The notes below the pieces were generated by a model that saw only the letters and a program-made list of their open reading frames with translations, ran no database searches and was not told where the DNA came from. A DNA stretch of 63,017 nucleotides, taken from Oscillospiraceae bacterium (lineage in GTDB: Bacteria; Bacillota; Clostridia; Oscillospirales; Ruminococcaceae). The DNA lies in the NCBI GenBank assembly GCA_017460835.1, contig JAFUAD010000016.1, positions 1 through 63,017 on the forward strand. The letters run 5' to 3'. Made by a program: the position numbers and the translations under genes. Positions 31,217 to 39,662 of this stretch are shown here, in pieces; within the stretch, counting starts at the first letter, position 1; every line of letters starts with the position of its first letter.

Positions 31217-33072
31217 ATCCGAGACTTCCCTATTTGCAGCGGAAAACCGCTGTGCTGACAACTGAGCCCGGCGTCTATATCATGAAAAATGCGCAGGAGA
31301 AGATCATCTATATCGGCAAGGCGAAAAACCTGCGCAACCGGGTCACGAGCTATTTCCGCGATCACCCGGATCATACCGTCAAGACCGCGAAAATGGTCTC
31401 GCAGGTCTATGATTACGATTTTATCGTCACCGCCTCGGAATATGAGGCGCTGATCCTCGAATGCTCGCTCATCAAGCAGCACAAGCCGCCGTATAATATT
31501 CTGCTGAAGGACGACAAGGGTTATCACTATATCCGCATCTCCCCGCCGCCCTATTCGCGCATTACCGCGGAGCTGCATGCGAACAGCGAGGGCACCTATC
31601 TGGGGCCGTATATGAGCGGCTTCACCGCGCGGCAGACGGTCAATGCCGTCAACCGGATGTTCAGGCTGCCGACCTGCAATCAGCCGTTCCCGGAATCCTT
31701 CCGGAAGCACCGCCCCTGCCTCAATTACCACATCGGGCAGTGCATGGGCGTCTGCAAGGGGAATATCCCGGAGGAGGTCTATGCGGAGGCCGTCGCGGAT
31801 GCGGTGCGCTTCATCAAAAACGGCGGCGACCACACGATCACGGCGCTGGAGCAGCGGATGCAGGCTGCCGCCGAGCGGCTCGACTTTGAAGAGGCGGCAA
31901 GGCTCCGCGACCGCATTGCGGCGATCCGCGCTGCGGCCGAAAAGCAGGATATCATGGATGCCGTGACCGCGGACACCGACGTCATCGGCCTCGCGGAATC
32001 GAACGACACCACCGTGATCTCTGTCCTGATCTACCGGGACGGCAGACTCTATGACCAGAACTCCTTTTTCCTGACGGGCGAGGCGCTCTCCGGGCAGCCG
32101 CTTGACGAGTTCCTGCCGCAGTATTACAGCGGAAAAAGCGGCAAGGATCTGCCGAAAACCATTCTGATCGAGCGGATGCCGGAGGAGGCGGAGCTGCTGC
32201 GCAGTATGCTGACAGAGCATGCCGGGCACGCGGTTTCGATCGAGCAGCCGATGCGCGGCGCAAGGCTCCGGCTCTTGCAGAAGGCGAAGCAGAATGCCGG
32301 CGAAAAGCTCTCGCTGAAGGCGGGGCGCACCGGCAGAGAGCTGCTTGCACTGGAGGAGCTGGCGCGGGTGCTCGGGCTCGCTAAGCCCCCGCTCCGGATC
32401 GAATCCTACGATATCTCGAACCTCTCCTCCGCCGCGATGGTCGCGGGCATGGTCGTGTTCGAGAACGGCAGGCCGCTGAAAAATGCCTACCGCCGCTTTT
32501 CGATCAGGGAGCTGGATCAGCAGAATGACTACGCAGCCATGCAGGAGGTCATCCGGCGGCGCTTTCAGGAATACAAAAAAGCACAGCAGGAGCCGGACAG
32601 CGTGGAAAAAGCGGTCAATGCCTTCGCGGTTCTGCCCGATCTGATTTTGCTGGACGGCGGCAGAACCCATGTCGGCGCGATCGCCCCGATTCTCGAGGAA
32701 TTCGGGCTCACTGTGCCGCTCTTTGGCATGGTGAAGGATCAGAAGCACCGCACCCGCGCCATCGCGACGAACGGCGGCGAGATCGCCGTGCGCGATAAAC
32801 AGGCGGCATTTGCCCTGCTGACGCGGATCCAGGACGAGGTACACCGCTACGCGATCACCTATATGAAAACAAAGCACAAGAAATCAAGCTATGCCCTGAC
32901 GCTGACACAGGTGCCGGGCATCGGCGAAAAAAAGGCGCAGAAGCTGCTGCTGACCTATAAAACCCGCGAGCAGCTCAGAGCCGCGACCCCGGAGCAGCTC
33001 GGCAGAACCGCCGGCGTCAATGCGGAAACTGCCGCAAAGCTCTTTGCGCTGATACAGGATATGCCGGAATAA
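31213..33072 (+). CDS. uvrC: excinuclease ABC subunit C
   Basis: 619 residues, the usual length. The GIY-YIG nuclease domain (about 15-95) contains GVYIMKNAQEKIIYIGKAKN. A Cys cluster (CNQPFPESFRKHRPC, CMGVC) fits the iron-sulfur site. A UVR motif lies near 200-235, and the RNase H-like nuclease near 385-560 (ESYDISNLSSAAMVAGMVVF, LILLDGGRTHVGA). A helix-hairpin-helix (TQVPGIGEKKAQKLL) ends the protein. It makes both incisions in nucleotide-excision repair with UvrAB. Translation is coupled to the membrane protein upstream. Confidence 0.95.
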   Translation: MNPRLPYLQRKTAVLTTEPGVYIMKNAQEKIIYIGKAKNLRNRVTSYFRDHPDHTVKTAKMVSQVYDYDFIVTASEYEALILECSLIKQHKPPYNILLKDDKGYHYIRISPPPYSRITAELHANSEGTYLGPYMSGFTARQTVNAVNRMFRLPTCNQPFPESFRKHRPCLNYHIGQCMGVCKGNIPEEVYAEAVADAVRFIKNGGDHTITALEQRMQAAAERLDFEEAARLRDRIAAIRAAAEKQDIMDAVTADTDVIGLAESNDTTVISVLIYRDGRLYDQNSFFLTGEALSGQPLDEFLPQYYSGKSGKDLPKTILIERMPEEAELLRSMLTEHAGHAVSIEQPMRGARLRLLQKAKQNAGEKLSLKAGRTGRELLALEELARVLGLAKPPLRIESYDISNLSSAAMVAGMVVFENGRPLKNAYRRFSIRELDQQNDYAAMQEVIRRRFQEYKKAQQEPDSVEKAVNAFAVLPDLILLDGGRTHVGAIAPILEEFGLTVPLFGMVKDQKHRTRAIATNGGEIAVRDKQAAFALLTRIQDEVHRYAITYMKTKHKKSSYALTLTQVPGIGEKKAQKLLLTYKTREQLRAATPEQLGRTAGVNAETAAKLFALIQDMPE

Positions 33073-33107
33073 ACCCCGAACGATAAAATGAAAGGGAGCT
33101 GATATGA

Positions 33108-34093
33108 ATGGAACCTCTGAAGCTGAGCCCCGCCTTCCAGGACTATATCTGGGGCGGAACCCGTCTGCGCGATGAATTCGGAAAGGAATGCGATCTGGAG
33201 CGCGTTGCAGAGAGCTGGGAGCTCTCCTGTCATCCGGCAGGACTGACCACCATTATCAACAGCATCAACAAGGGCATGACGCTGAAGGAGTATCTGGAGC
33301 AGGACTGGGAGGTGCGCGTCGGCGAGGGCGCGGCACGCTTCTTAAAGCTCTGCATCATGACATGATCAAGCTGATCGACGCCTGCCAGGACCTCAGTGTG
33401 CAGGTGCATCCGGACGACCGCTATGCGCGTGAGCATGAAAACGGCGAAAACGGCAAGACCGAGTGCTGGTATGTCGTGGACTGCGAGGAGGGCGCTGCGC
33501 TCGCTTACGGCTTCAACCGCGAGCTGACGAAGGAGGAATTCCGCGCCGCGATCACCGACGGCACGCTGCTGGATTATGTCCGGCTGGTGCCGGTTCACAA
33601 GGGCGATGTGTTCTTCATCGAGGCCGGCACGCTCCATGCCATCGGCGCGGGCATTCTCGTCGCCGAGATTCAGCAGAATTCCAATGTGACCTACCGTGTG
33701 TATGACTATGACCGCGTCGGCGCGGACGGCAAGCCCCGCGCACTGCATATCGAGCAGGCGGTCGATGTCACGAAAACATGGTCGGCTCCCCCGCGCATGA
33801 AGCGCCCGCCGGTGCAGCACGAGGGCTATACCGCCGCCTTGATCGCGGACTGCCCCTATTTCACCGTCACTGAGCTGATTCTGACCGGTGAGGCGGCATT
33901 TGCGCCCGCGGAGGGGAAATCCTATACGCACCTGCTCTGCACAGAGGGCGATGCCGCGCTGATCTATGACGACGGCGTGGTCATGCCGATCGCAAAGGGC
34001 GAATCTGTGTTTCTGCCCGCGAATTTCGGCGCCTATTCGCTCCGCAGCGAAAGCAGCACCATTCTGATGACCCAAACCCTGCCCCGCGCATAA
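33108..34093 (+). pseudogene. manA: mannose-6-phosphate isomerase, class I, split by a 5-bp duplication
   Basis: The first frame (33108-33365) reads LSPAFQDYIWGGTRLRDEFG to FLKLCIMT and stops. The rest continues in another frame: MIKLIDACQDLSVQVHPDD with the Gln/His zinc ligands, then FFIEAGTLHAIGAGILVAEI. A tandem CATGA duplication (33356-33365) shifts the frame; removing one copy restores ...CIMIKLIDACQDL. The enzyme links mannose-6-P and fructose-6-P. The stop of the first frame overlaps an ATG of the second (ATGA at 33362-33365), so two fragments could be made by coupled translation. An assembly error is also possible. Confidence 0.85.
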
Positions 34094-34129
34094 TGCCGCA
34101 GGATATTCACAAAAAACGGAGGAAGCAAC

Positions 34130-35083
34130 ATGAAATACTACATCGGCATCGACCTCGGCGGCACGAACATTGTCGCCGGACTGGTTGACGAGAACTATCA
34201 GATTCTGAAAAAGGTCTCGCGCAAGACGAACCGTCCCCGCCCGGCGGAGGAGATCGCGGCGGACATGGCAGCCTGCGCACTCGACGCGATCAGGGAAGCC
34301 GGCCTGACGCCCGATCAGATCGAGTGGATCGGCATCGGCACGCCGGGCATCGCGAATTCCGCGACCGGCATCATCGAATATTCCAATAACCTCGATTTCC
34401 ACGATGTCCCGATCGTCAAGTGGATCTCTGAGGCGACCGGCCGGCCGGCATTCGTCGAAAATGACGCAAATGCTGCGGCATACGGCGAATTTGTCGCGGG
34501 CGCGGCAAAGGGCGCGACCAACGCGGTCTGCATCACGCTCGGCACGGGCGTCGGCGGCGGCATCATCATCGACGGCAAGATCTATTCGGGCTCGAATTTC
34601 GCGGGCGCTGAGATCGGCCACACCGTTCTGAATCTGGACGGCCCGCAGTGTACCTGCGGCAGAAGGGGCTGCTTCGAGGTCTATTCCTCCGCGACCGGCC
34701 TGATCCGCATGACCGAGGAGGCAATCGCCGAGCACCCGGAGAGTGAGATGTGCGGCATGGCCGCGGAGCACGGCAAGGTTTCTGCGCGCACCGCATTCGA
34801 CTGCATGCGCAAGGGCGACGCCGCTGCGAAGGAGGTCGTCGATTTCTACATCCGCGCACTGGCAGCCGGCATCACCAACACGATCAACATTTTCCAGCCC
34901 GATATCCTGTGCATCGGCGGCGGCGTCTGCAATGAGGGCGACGCGCTGCTGCTGCCGGTGAAGGCGCTGGTCGCAAAAGAGGTCTATACCAAGAATTCCG
35001 AAAAGAATACCGAGATCGTCATTGCGAAGCTCGGCAACGACGCCGGCATCATCGGCGCGGCATTCCTCGGAAAGGCACTGTAA
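34130..35083 (+). CDS. glcK: ROK-family glucokinase
   Basis: 317 residues. IGIDLGGTNIVAGLVDEN is the phosphate-1 motif, WIGIGTPGIANSATGIIEYS, ENDANAAAYGEFVAGAA and LGTGVGGGIIIDGKI follow, and CTCGRRGCFEVYSS is the zinc-binding CxCGxxGCxE signature of ROK kinases. It phosphorylates glucose with ATP in the cytoplasm. It lies 36 bp after manA, so the two form a hexose-entry pair. GGAGGAAG precedes the ATG. Confidence 0.92.
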   Translation: MKYYIGIDLGGTNIVAGLVDENYQILKKVSRKTNRPRPAEEIAADMAACALDAIREAGLTPDQIEWIGIGTPGIANSATGIIEYSNNLDFHDVPIVKWISEATGRPAFVENDANAAAYGEFVAGAAKGATNAVCITLGTGVGGGIIIDGKIYSGSNFAGAEIGHTVLNLDGPQCTCGRRGCFEVYSSATGLIRMTEEAIAEHPESEMCGMAAEHGKVSARTAFDCMRKGDAAAKEVVDFYIRALAAGITNTINIFQPDILCIGGGVCNEGDALLLPVKALVAKEVYTKNSEKNTEIVIAKLGNDAGIIGAAFLGKAL

Positions 35084-35105
35084 TCCGCGAAAGGACAGGA
35101 ATAAT

Positions 35106-35915
35106 TTGGAACAGGAACAAAATCTGCGCAGGCTCTCCGAGTGCCGGCGCATCGTGATCAAGGTCGGCACCTCGACGCTGACGCACCCGACCGGAAAAAT
35201 GAATCTGCGCCGGTTTCACAATCTGGTGCGCGTGCTCGCCGATCTGAGCAATTCGGGCAAGCAGCTCATTCTGGTGTCGTCCGGTGCGATCGGGCTCGGC
35301 GTCGGGCAGCTCGGTCTGCGCGAGCGCCCGACCGATACCCCCTCGAAGCAGGCATGCGCCGCAGTCGGGCAGTGCGAGCTGATGTACCTCTATGACCGGC
35401 AGTTCGGCAATTACAGCGTCAATGTCGCGCAGGTGCTGCTGACAAAGGCGATTCTGAATTCCAACGGCGGCGTCAACGCGGGCAACTGCATGGAGCGGCT
35501 GCTGGAGATGGGCGTCATCCCGATCGTCAACGAAAACGACACGGTCGCGATCGACGAGCTGGAGCTGGAAATCGGCGAGAACGATTCGCTCGCGGCGATC
35601 GTCGCGGGGCTGGTGCATGCCGACCTGCTCGTGCTGATGAGCGACATCGACGGGCTGTATTCCGCAGACCCGCACAGGGACGCGGCGGCGGAGCTGATTC
35701 CGGTCGTGCGGGAAATTGACGGGTTTATCGAGAGCATCGCGGGCGGCGCGGGCACACCGAATGCGCGCGGCGGCATGGCGACAAAAATCTCCGCGGCGAA
35801 AGTGGCAGCGGCGGAGGGCATTGATATGGTCATCATGAACGGCGAAAAGCCGGAGCGGCTCTATGATCTGCTGCTGGAGGACAAGGCGATCGGAACGCGG
35901 TTTGTAGCAAAGTGA
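35106..35915 (+). CDS. proB: glutamate 5-kinase without PUA domain
   Basis: 269 residues. CRRIVIKVGTSTLTHP, LILVSSGAIGLGVGQLGL, GVIPIVNENDTVAIDELELE and TPNARGGMATKISAAKVAAA match the amino-acid kinase fold of ProB. The RNA-binding-like PUA domain seen in E. coli ProB is absent, as in several Firmicutes. The start is TTG at 35106, with AGGACAGGA upstream and 22 bp after glcK; in-frame upstream ATGs lie inside glcK without an RBS. It makes the first step of proline synthesis with proA nearby. Confidence 0.92.
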   Translation: MEQEQNLRRLSECRRIVIKVGTSTLTHPTGKMNLRRFHNLVRVLADLSNSGKQLILVSSGAIGLGVGQLGLRERPTDTPSKQACAAVGQCELMYLYDRQFGNYSVNVAQVLLTKAILNSNGGVNAGNCMERLLEMGVIPIVNENDTVAIDELELEIGENDSLAAIVAGLVHADLLVLMSDIDGLYSADPHRDAAAELIPVVREIDGFIESIAGGAGTPNARGGMATKISAAKVAAAEGIDMVIMNGEKPERLYDLLLEDKAIGTRFVAK

Positions 35916-35931
35916 AAGGGCAGTGGGCAGT

Positions 35932-36417
35932 ATGGCATCTGCGAACGACCAAGCATTTGAGCATAAAGCAGGAGCAAGTGAATACCGTGTCTCGCCGAAT
36001 TCGGGAGAGGATGCGGACAGTGAACACCTGCTGATTCGCATGATGCCGCTGCTGATTCTCTTTGCAATCGGCGCATGGCGCGGCATTGCAGGACGAACAT
36101 TTCTGTTTATCCTGTTTTCAGGGATTGCCGCTGTCGGAGCGGCAGTGCTGCTTCTTCATAAAAGGAAGCCGCCTCTGCGTGTCCGCGAATCGTCTCTGAT
36201 CTACGGTGCCGAGGAATGGCAATGGAGTGAAGTGACCCGCATAGAAATCGGCACATTGAACCGCGTGCGGATTCTGTCCGTGAACAGAACGCTCTGCACC
36301 GTCGGAATGACATATACCGGCATGGAGGCGTTTTTACAGGACGCCCGTTCCCGCAAAATTCCGATTTACCGGGATGGCGAGGAATATATCGGAAGAATCA
36401 TTGATTTATTCATGTAA
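35932..36417 (+). CDS. small membrane protein, hypothetical
   Basis: 161 residues. A hydrophilic N-terminus (1-35) precedes two membrane helices (LLIRMMPLLILFAIGAWRGI and TFLFILFSGIAAVGAAVLLL), then a soluble domain with LRVRESSLIYGAEEWQWSEV and YRDGEEYIGRIIDLFM, a PH-like pattern seen in small membrane-bound proteins. It is unrelated to proline synthesis but wedged between proB and proA with 12-16 bp gaps, so it is in their operon. The ATG at 35932 is chosen over an upstream GTG because the AAAGGG spacing fits better. Confidence 0.65.
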   Translation: MASANDQAFEHKAGASEYRVSPNSGEDADSEHLLIRMMPLLILFAIGAWRGIAGRTFLFILFSGIAAVGAAVLLLHKRKPPLRVRESSLIYGAEEWQWSEVTRIEIGTLNRVRILSVNRTLCTVGMTYTGMEAFLQDARSRKIPIYRDGEEYIGRIIDLFM

Positions 36418-36429
36418 AGGAGCACTATC

Positions 36430-37683
36430 ATGGCTGAACTGACAGTCAGGGAGCTGGGCGCGCGGGCAAAGGCGGTCTCCGCACAGCTTGCAGCAGCTTC
36501 CCCCAAGCAGAAAAACGACGCACTTTCGGCGATCGCAGATGCACTGATCCGCAGAACAGACGAGATCATCGCCGCAAACCGGCAGGACCTTGACAATGCG
36601 GTGCAGAACAACATGTCGCAGGCGATGCAGGACAGACTGCTGCTCACGCCCGAGCGCATCAGCGGGATCGCCGACGGCGTCCGCAAGCTGATTCAGCTCG
36701 AGGAGGTGATCGGCAAGGTCGATGCGGGCTGGATTCGTCCGAACGGCCTGCGCATTCAGAAAACGCGCGTGCCGCTCGGTGTCATCGGCATCATCTTCGA
36801 GAGCCGCCCGAATGTGACGGTCGATGCCGCAACACTCTGCATGAAGGCCGGCAACTGCGTGATTCTGCGCGGCGGCAAGGAGGCGTTCTCCTCGAACACC
36901 TGCCTGACCGGCATCATGCGCGATGCGGTCGCGGCGGCAGGGCTTCCCGCGGATATCATCCAGCTTGTGCCGGATACCAGCCGCGAGTCCTCGACGCAGC
37001 TCATGCAGCTTTCGGAGTATCTCGATGTGCTGATTCCGCGCGGCGGTGCGGGGCTGATTAACGCAGTCGCGCAGAACGCAAAGGTTCCGGTCATCAAAAC
37101 CGGCGTCGGCAACTGCCATGTGTTTGTCGATGCCTCCGCCGATCTCGAAATGGCGGTCAATATCATCGACAACGGCAAGACGCAGCGTCCGTCCGTGTGC
37201 AATGCGGTCGAGACGGTGCTGATTCACCGTGATATCGCAGAAAAATTCCTGCCGATGATGAAGGCGAAGCTCGATGCGCACAGTGTCACGCTGCACGGCG
37301 ATGCCGATACAAAGGCAGTGCTCGGCGACTGCGTGCTGCCGGCGGATGAGGACGACTATGCGAATGAGTATCTCGACTATCAGCTCGCGGTGAAGATCGT
37401 TGCGGATGTCGATGAGGCAATGGCGCATATTGCGAAATACGGCACGAACCACAGCGAGTGCATCGTGACGAAATCGCTCGAAAATGCGGAGAAATTCCAG
37501 CGCGGCGTCGATGCGGCGGCGGTGTATGTCAATGCCTCGACGCGCTTTACCGACGGCGGAGAATTCGGCTTCGGCGCCGAGATCGGCATTTCGACGCAGA
37601 AGCTCCACGCCCGCGGCCCGATGGGGCTCGATGAGCTGACAACCGTCAAGTACCTCATCAGCGGCGAGGGACAGATCCGATAA
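36430..37683 (+). CDS. proA: gamma-glutamyl phosphate reductase
   Basis: 417 residues. LGVIGIIFESRPNVTVDAAT, GNCVILRGGKEAFSSN, TQRPSVCNAVETVLIH (catalytic Cys) and VNASTRFTDGGEFGFGAEIG are ProA motifs. It reduces glutamyl phosphate to the semialdehyde with NADPH, the second step of proline synthesis. AAAGGAG precedes the ATG. A strong terminator follows, shared with the convergent gatB. Confidence 0.95.
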   Translation: MAELTVRELGARAKAVSAQLAAASPKQKNDALSAIADALIRRTDEIIAANRQDLDNAVQNNMSQAMQDRLLLTPERISGIADGVRKLIQLEEVIGKVDAGWIRPNGLRIQKTRVPLGVIGIIFESRPNVTVDAATLCMKAGNCVILRGGKEAFSSNTCLTGIMRDAVAAAGLPADIIQLVPDTSRESSTQLMQLSEYLDVLIPRGGAGLINAVAQNAKVPVIKTGVGNCHVFVDASADLEMAVNIIDNGKTQRPSVCNAVETVLIHRDIAEKFLPMMKAKLDAHSVTLHGDADTKAVLGDCVLPADEDDYANEYLDYQLAVKIVADVDEAMAHIAKYGTNHSECIVTKSLENAEKFQRGVDAAAVYVNASTRFTDGGEFGFGAEIGISTQKLHARGPMGLDELTTVKYLISGEGQIR

Positions 37684-37690
37684 AACAAAG

Positions 37691-37730
37691 CAGCACCCTC
37701 TGCACGGCAGCAATGCCGCAGAGGGTGCTG
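37691..37730. terminator. bidirectional terminator between proA and gatB
   Basis: CAGCACCCTCTGC pairs with GCAGAGGGTGCTG around a 14-nt loop, with short T/A tracts on both sides. It closes the proBA operon and the gat operon. Confidence 0.8.
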
Positions 37731-37748
37731 GCTTTATGTGCTGAAAAA

Positions 37749-39146
37749 TTACAGCTTTGCGAGCTTTTCCTTGAGGAGCGCGGTTGCCTCCTGCGGGTTT
37801 GCGGCGCCCTTTGTCCGCTTCATGACCTGACCCATGAGCGCCTTGATCGCGGCCTCCTTGCCGGCTTTGTAATCGGCAACGGCCTTCGGGTTTGCGGCGA
37901 TGACCTCGTCCGCGATGCTGTTCAGCAGCCCGGTATCCTGCACCTGCTCCAGCCCGAGCTCCTGCACGAGAGCCGGGATATCCTTTCCGGATTCGCGGTA
38001 TGCTTCGAGCAGCTTTGCCGGCGCCGAGCGGTTGATTTTGTTCGCCGCGCAGAGATTTGTCAGCTCCGCCCAGATCTCCGCCGGAATCTGCACCGCATCC
38101 GCATCGGCGAGCATCAGGTTCGCGAGGAGCTTCGGCTGCTGCACCTGCTCCGCCGCGGCACTGTAAAGATTTGCCAGCGCGGGCTCATCGCAGAGCGATT
38201 TTGCAGTCGCCTCCGGCAGCTTCAGCTCATTGACATATTTCGCGAGCCGCTCCTCCGGGAGATCGGGAATCATCGCGCGGAATCTTGCATGATCCTCGTC
38301 GGTCAGAATGATCGGCACAAGATCGGGATCGGGGAAATAGCGGTAGTCGTTCGCATTTTCCTTCACGCGCATGGAATAGGTCTTGTCCTTTTCCGGGTCA
38401 TAGCGGCGGGTCTCCTGCACCAGCGCGCGCCCTGCCTCGGTCTCGTCGATCTGCCGCGCCTTTTCCGCGTCGATCGCCGCAGCGATATGCTTTAAGCTGT
38501 TGAGATTCTTGATCTCGGTTCTGGTATAGAGGTTCGTGTCGCCGACGGGGCGGATCGAGAGATTGACGTCGCAGCGCATTGAGCCGGTCTCCATCTGGCA
38601 GTCGGAGACGCCGACCCAGCGGATCAGCTCGCGGAGCCGTTCGAGATAGGCCTTCGCCTGCGCCGCCGTCCGGATATCCGGCTCGGAGACAATCTCGATC
38701 AGCGGAACGCCGCAGCGGTTGCAGTCTGCGCCGGAGCCGCCGTCCGTATGCACCAGCTTGCCCGCGTCCTCCTCGATGTGAATGCGGGTGATGCCGATGC
38801 GCTTTTCCTCCCCGTTTACGTTGATATCAATGTATCCGTGCTCGCAGAGCGGGTGGTCGAGCTGAGAGATCTGATACGCCTTCGGCAGATCGGGATAGAA
38901 ATAGTTTTTTCTGTCCATTTTCGAGAAATGCGCGATCTCACAGTTCAGCATCATGCCCGCGCGCGCCGCAAATTCGACAACGCGCTTGTTCAGCACGGGC
39001 AGTGTCCCCGGCATGCCCATGCAGACCGGGCAGCAGCGGGTGTTCGGGTCTCCGCCGTGGTCGGCGGGACAGTCGCAGAAAATTTTTGTTTTGGTACGCA
39101 GCTCGATGTGTACCTCTAAGCCGATGACGGATTCATATTTTGCCAT
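37749..39146 (-). CDS. gatB: Asp/Glu-tRNA amidotransferase subunit B
   Basis: 465 residues. VIGLEVHIELRTKTKIFCDC and CCPVCMGMPGTLPVLN carry the zinc cysteines, RKNYFYPDLPKAYQISQLDH the kinase-like active region, and the C-terminus (from about 300) is the YqeY/GatB tail. It activates misacylated Glu-tRNA-Gln or Asp-tRNA-Asn before amidation. The ATG at 39146 follows AAGGAG. It is last in the gatC-gatA-(zinc protein)-gatB operon, in an order broken by one extra gene. Confidence 0.95.
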   Translation of the reverse strand: MAKYESVIGLEVHIELRTKTKIFCDCPADHGGDPNTRCCPVCMGMPGTLPVLNKRVVEFAARAGMMLNCEIAHFSKMDRKNYFYPDLPKAYQISQLDHPLCEHGYIDINVNGEEKRIGITRIHIEEDAGKLVHTDGGSGADCNRCGVPLIEIVSEPDIRTAAQAKAYLERLRELIRWVGVSDCQMETGSMRCDVNLSIRPVGDTNLYTRTEIKNLNSLKHIAAAIDAEKARQIDETEAGRALVQETRRYDPEKDKTYSMRVKENANDYRYFPDPDLVPIILTDEDHARFRAMIPDLPEERLAKYVNELKLPEATAKSLCDEPALANLYSAAAEQVQQPKLLANLMLADADAVQIPAEIWAELTNLCAANKINRSAPAKLLEAYRESGKDIPALVQELGLEQVQDTGLLNSIADEVIAANPKAVADYKAGKEAAIKALMGQVMKRTKGAANPQEATALLKEKLAKL

Positions 39147-39192
39147 AAAGGTCTCCTTTTTACACTGCACAATGCAGCGTGAATAATGAGTA

Positions 39193-39561
39193 TTAGTCAG
39201 TCTTTTTGAGGTTCATTGGCAACACTTTGCCAGTTCCCTTATGATTGAACAGCATTTTGTCATTGTCGGAATCTTCGGGGACAAAGCAGAAGTATGCGCC
39301 GTCCGGCGATTCAATGTAAACTCTGCCGCATCCCGGACACTGGTACAGAAGCCTCGTCTGTACACAGGAATTTACGCGGTGAAGATTATGACGCAGCGTC
39401 ATGCAGAGCGTTGCGCGGTCGGGGTCAGACGATTCGATCAGACTGTCTGCCATATCCAGCAGCGGAAACCAGTCCTTGTCGGTAATCAGATGCGCTTTCC
39501 AGCTAATTGCATCGGTGTTGTCGTGAAAGACAAATCCGCATTTGCACGGCAGACTCGACAT
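39193..39561 (-). CDS. zinc-ribbon protein, hypothetical
   Basis: 122 residues. CKCGFVFHDN at the N-terminus and CPGCGRVYIESPDGAYFCFV near residue 75 give a CxC ... CxxC zinc site. The middle is helical (LLDMADSLIESSDPDRATLC). No signal peptide. It sits between gatA and gatB on the same strand and may be co-expressed, but nothing shows a role in tRNA amidation. The RBS (GAGAAGC) is weak. Confidence 0.6.
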   Translation of the reverse strand: MSSLPCKCGFVFHDNTDAISWKAHLITDKDWFPLLDMADSLIESSDPDRATLCMTLRHNLHRVNSCVQTRLLYQCPGCGRVYIESPDGAYFCFVPEDSDNDKMLFNHKGTGKVLPMNLKKTD

Positions 39562-39587
39562 TGCTTCTCACCACTCAATCTGATAAC

Positions 39588-39662
39588 GGGATTCCAAAGG
39601 GACAATGTCCCTTTGGCGGGGTATGGGGCAGCGCCCCATTATAAATCATCGCGCAGCGATAC
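39588..39662. repeat. multi-hairpin dispersed repeat, copy 2
   Basis: It contains AAAGGGAC-AAT-GTCCCTTT, TGGGGC-AGC-GCCCCA and ATCGC-GCA-GCGAT hairpins in a row. It shares sequence and order with 24837-24930. Its right end supplies the last few codons and the stop of gatA (stop at 39646-39648). Confidence 0.7.

Noticed and set aside
30946-32877. 643-codon minus-strand frame opposite uvrC and similar long antisense frames (20212, 23737, 33230, 44440, 50292)
   Set aside because: Typical antisense frames of GC-rich coding DNA; each lies opposite a gene with clear motifs and lacks an RBS.
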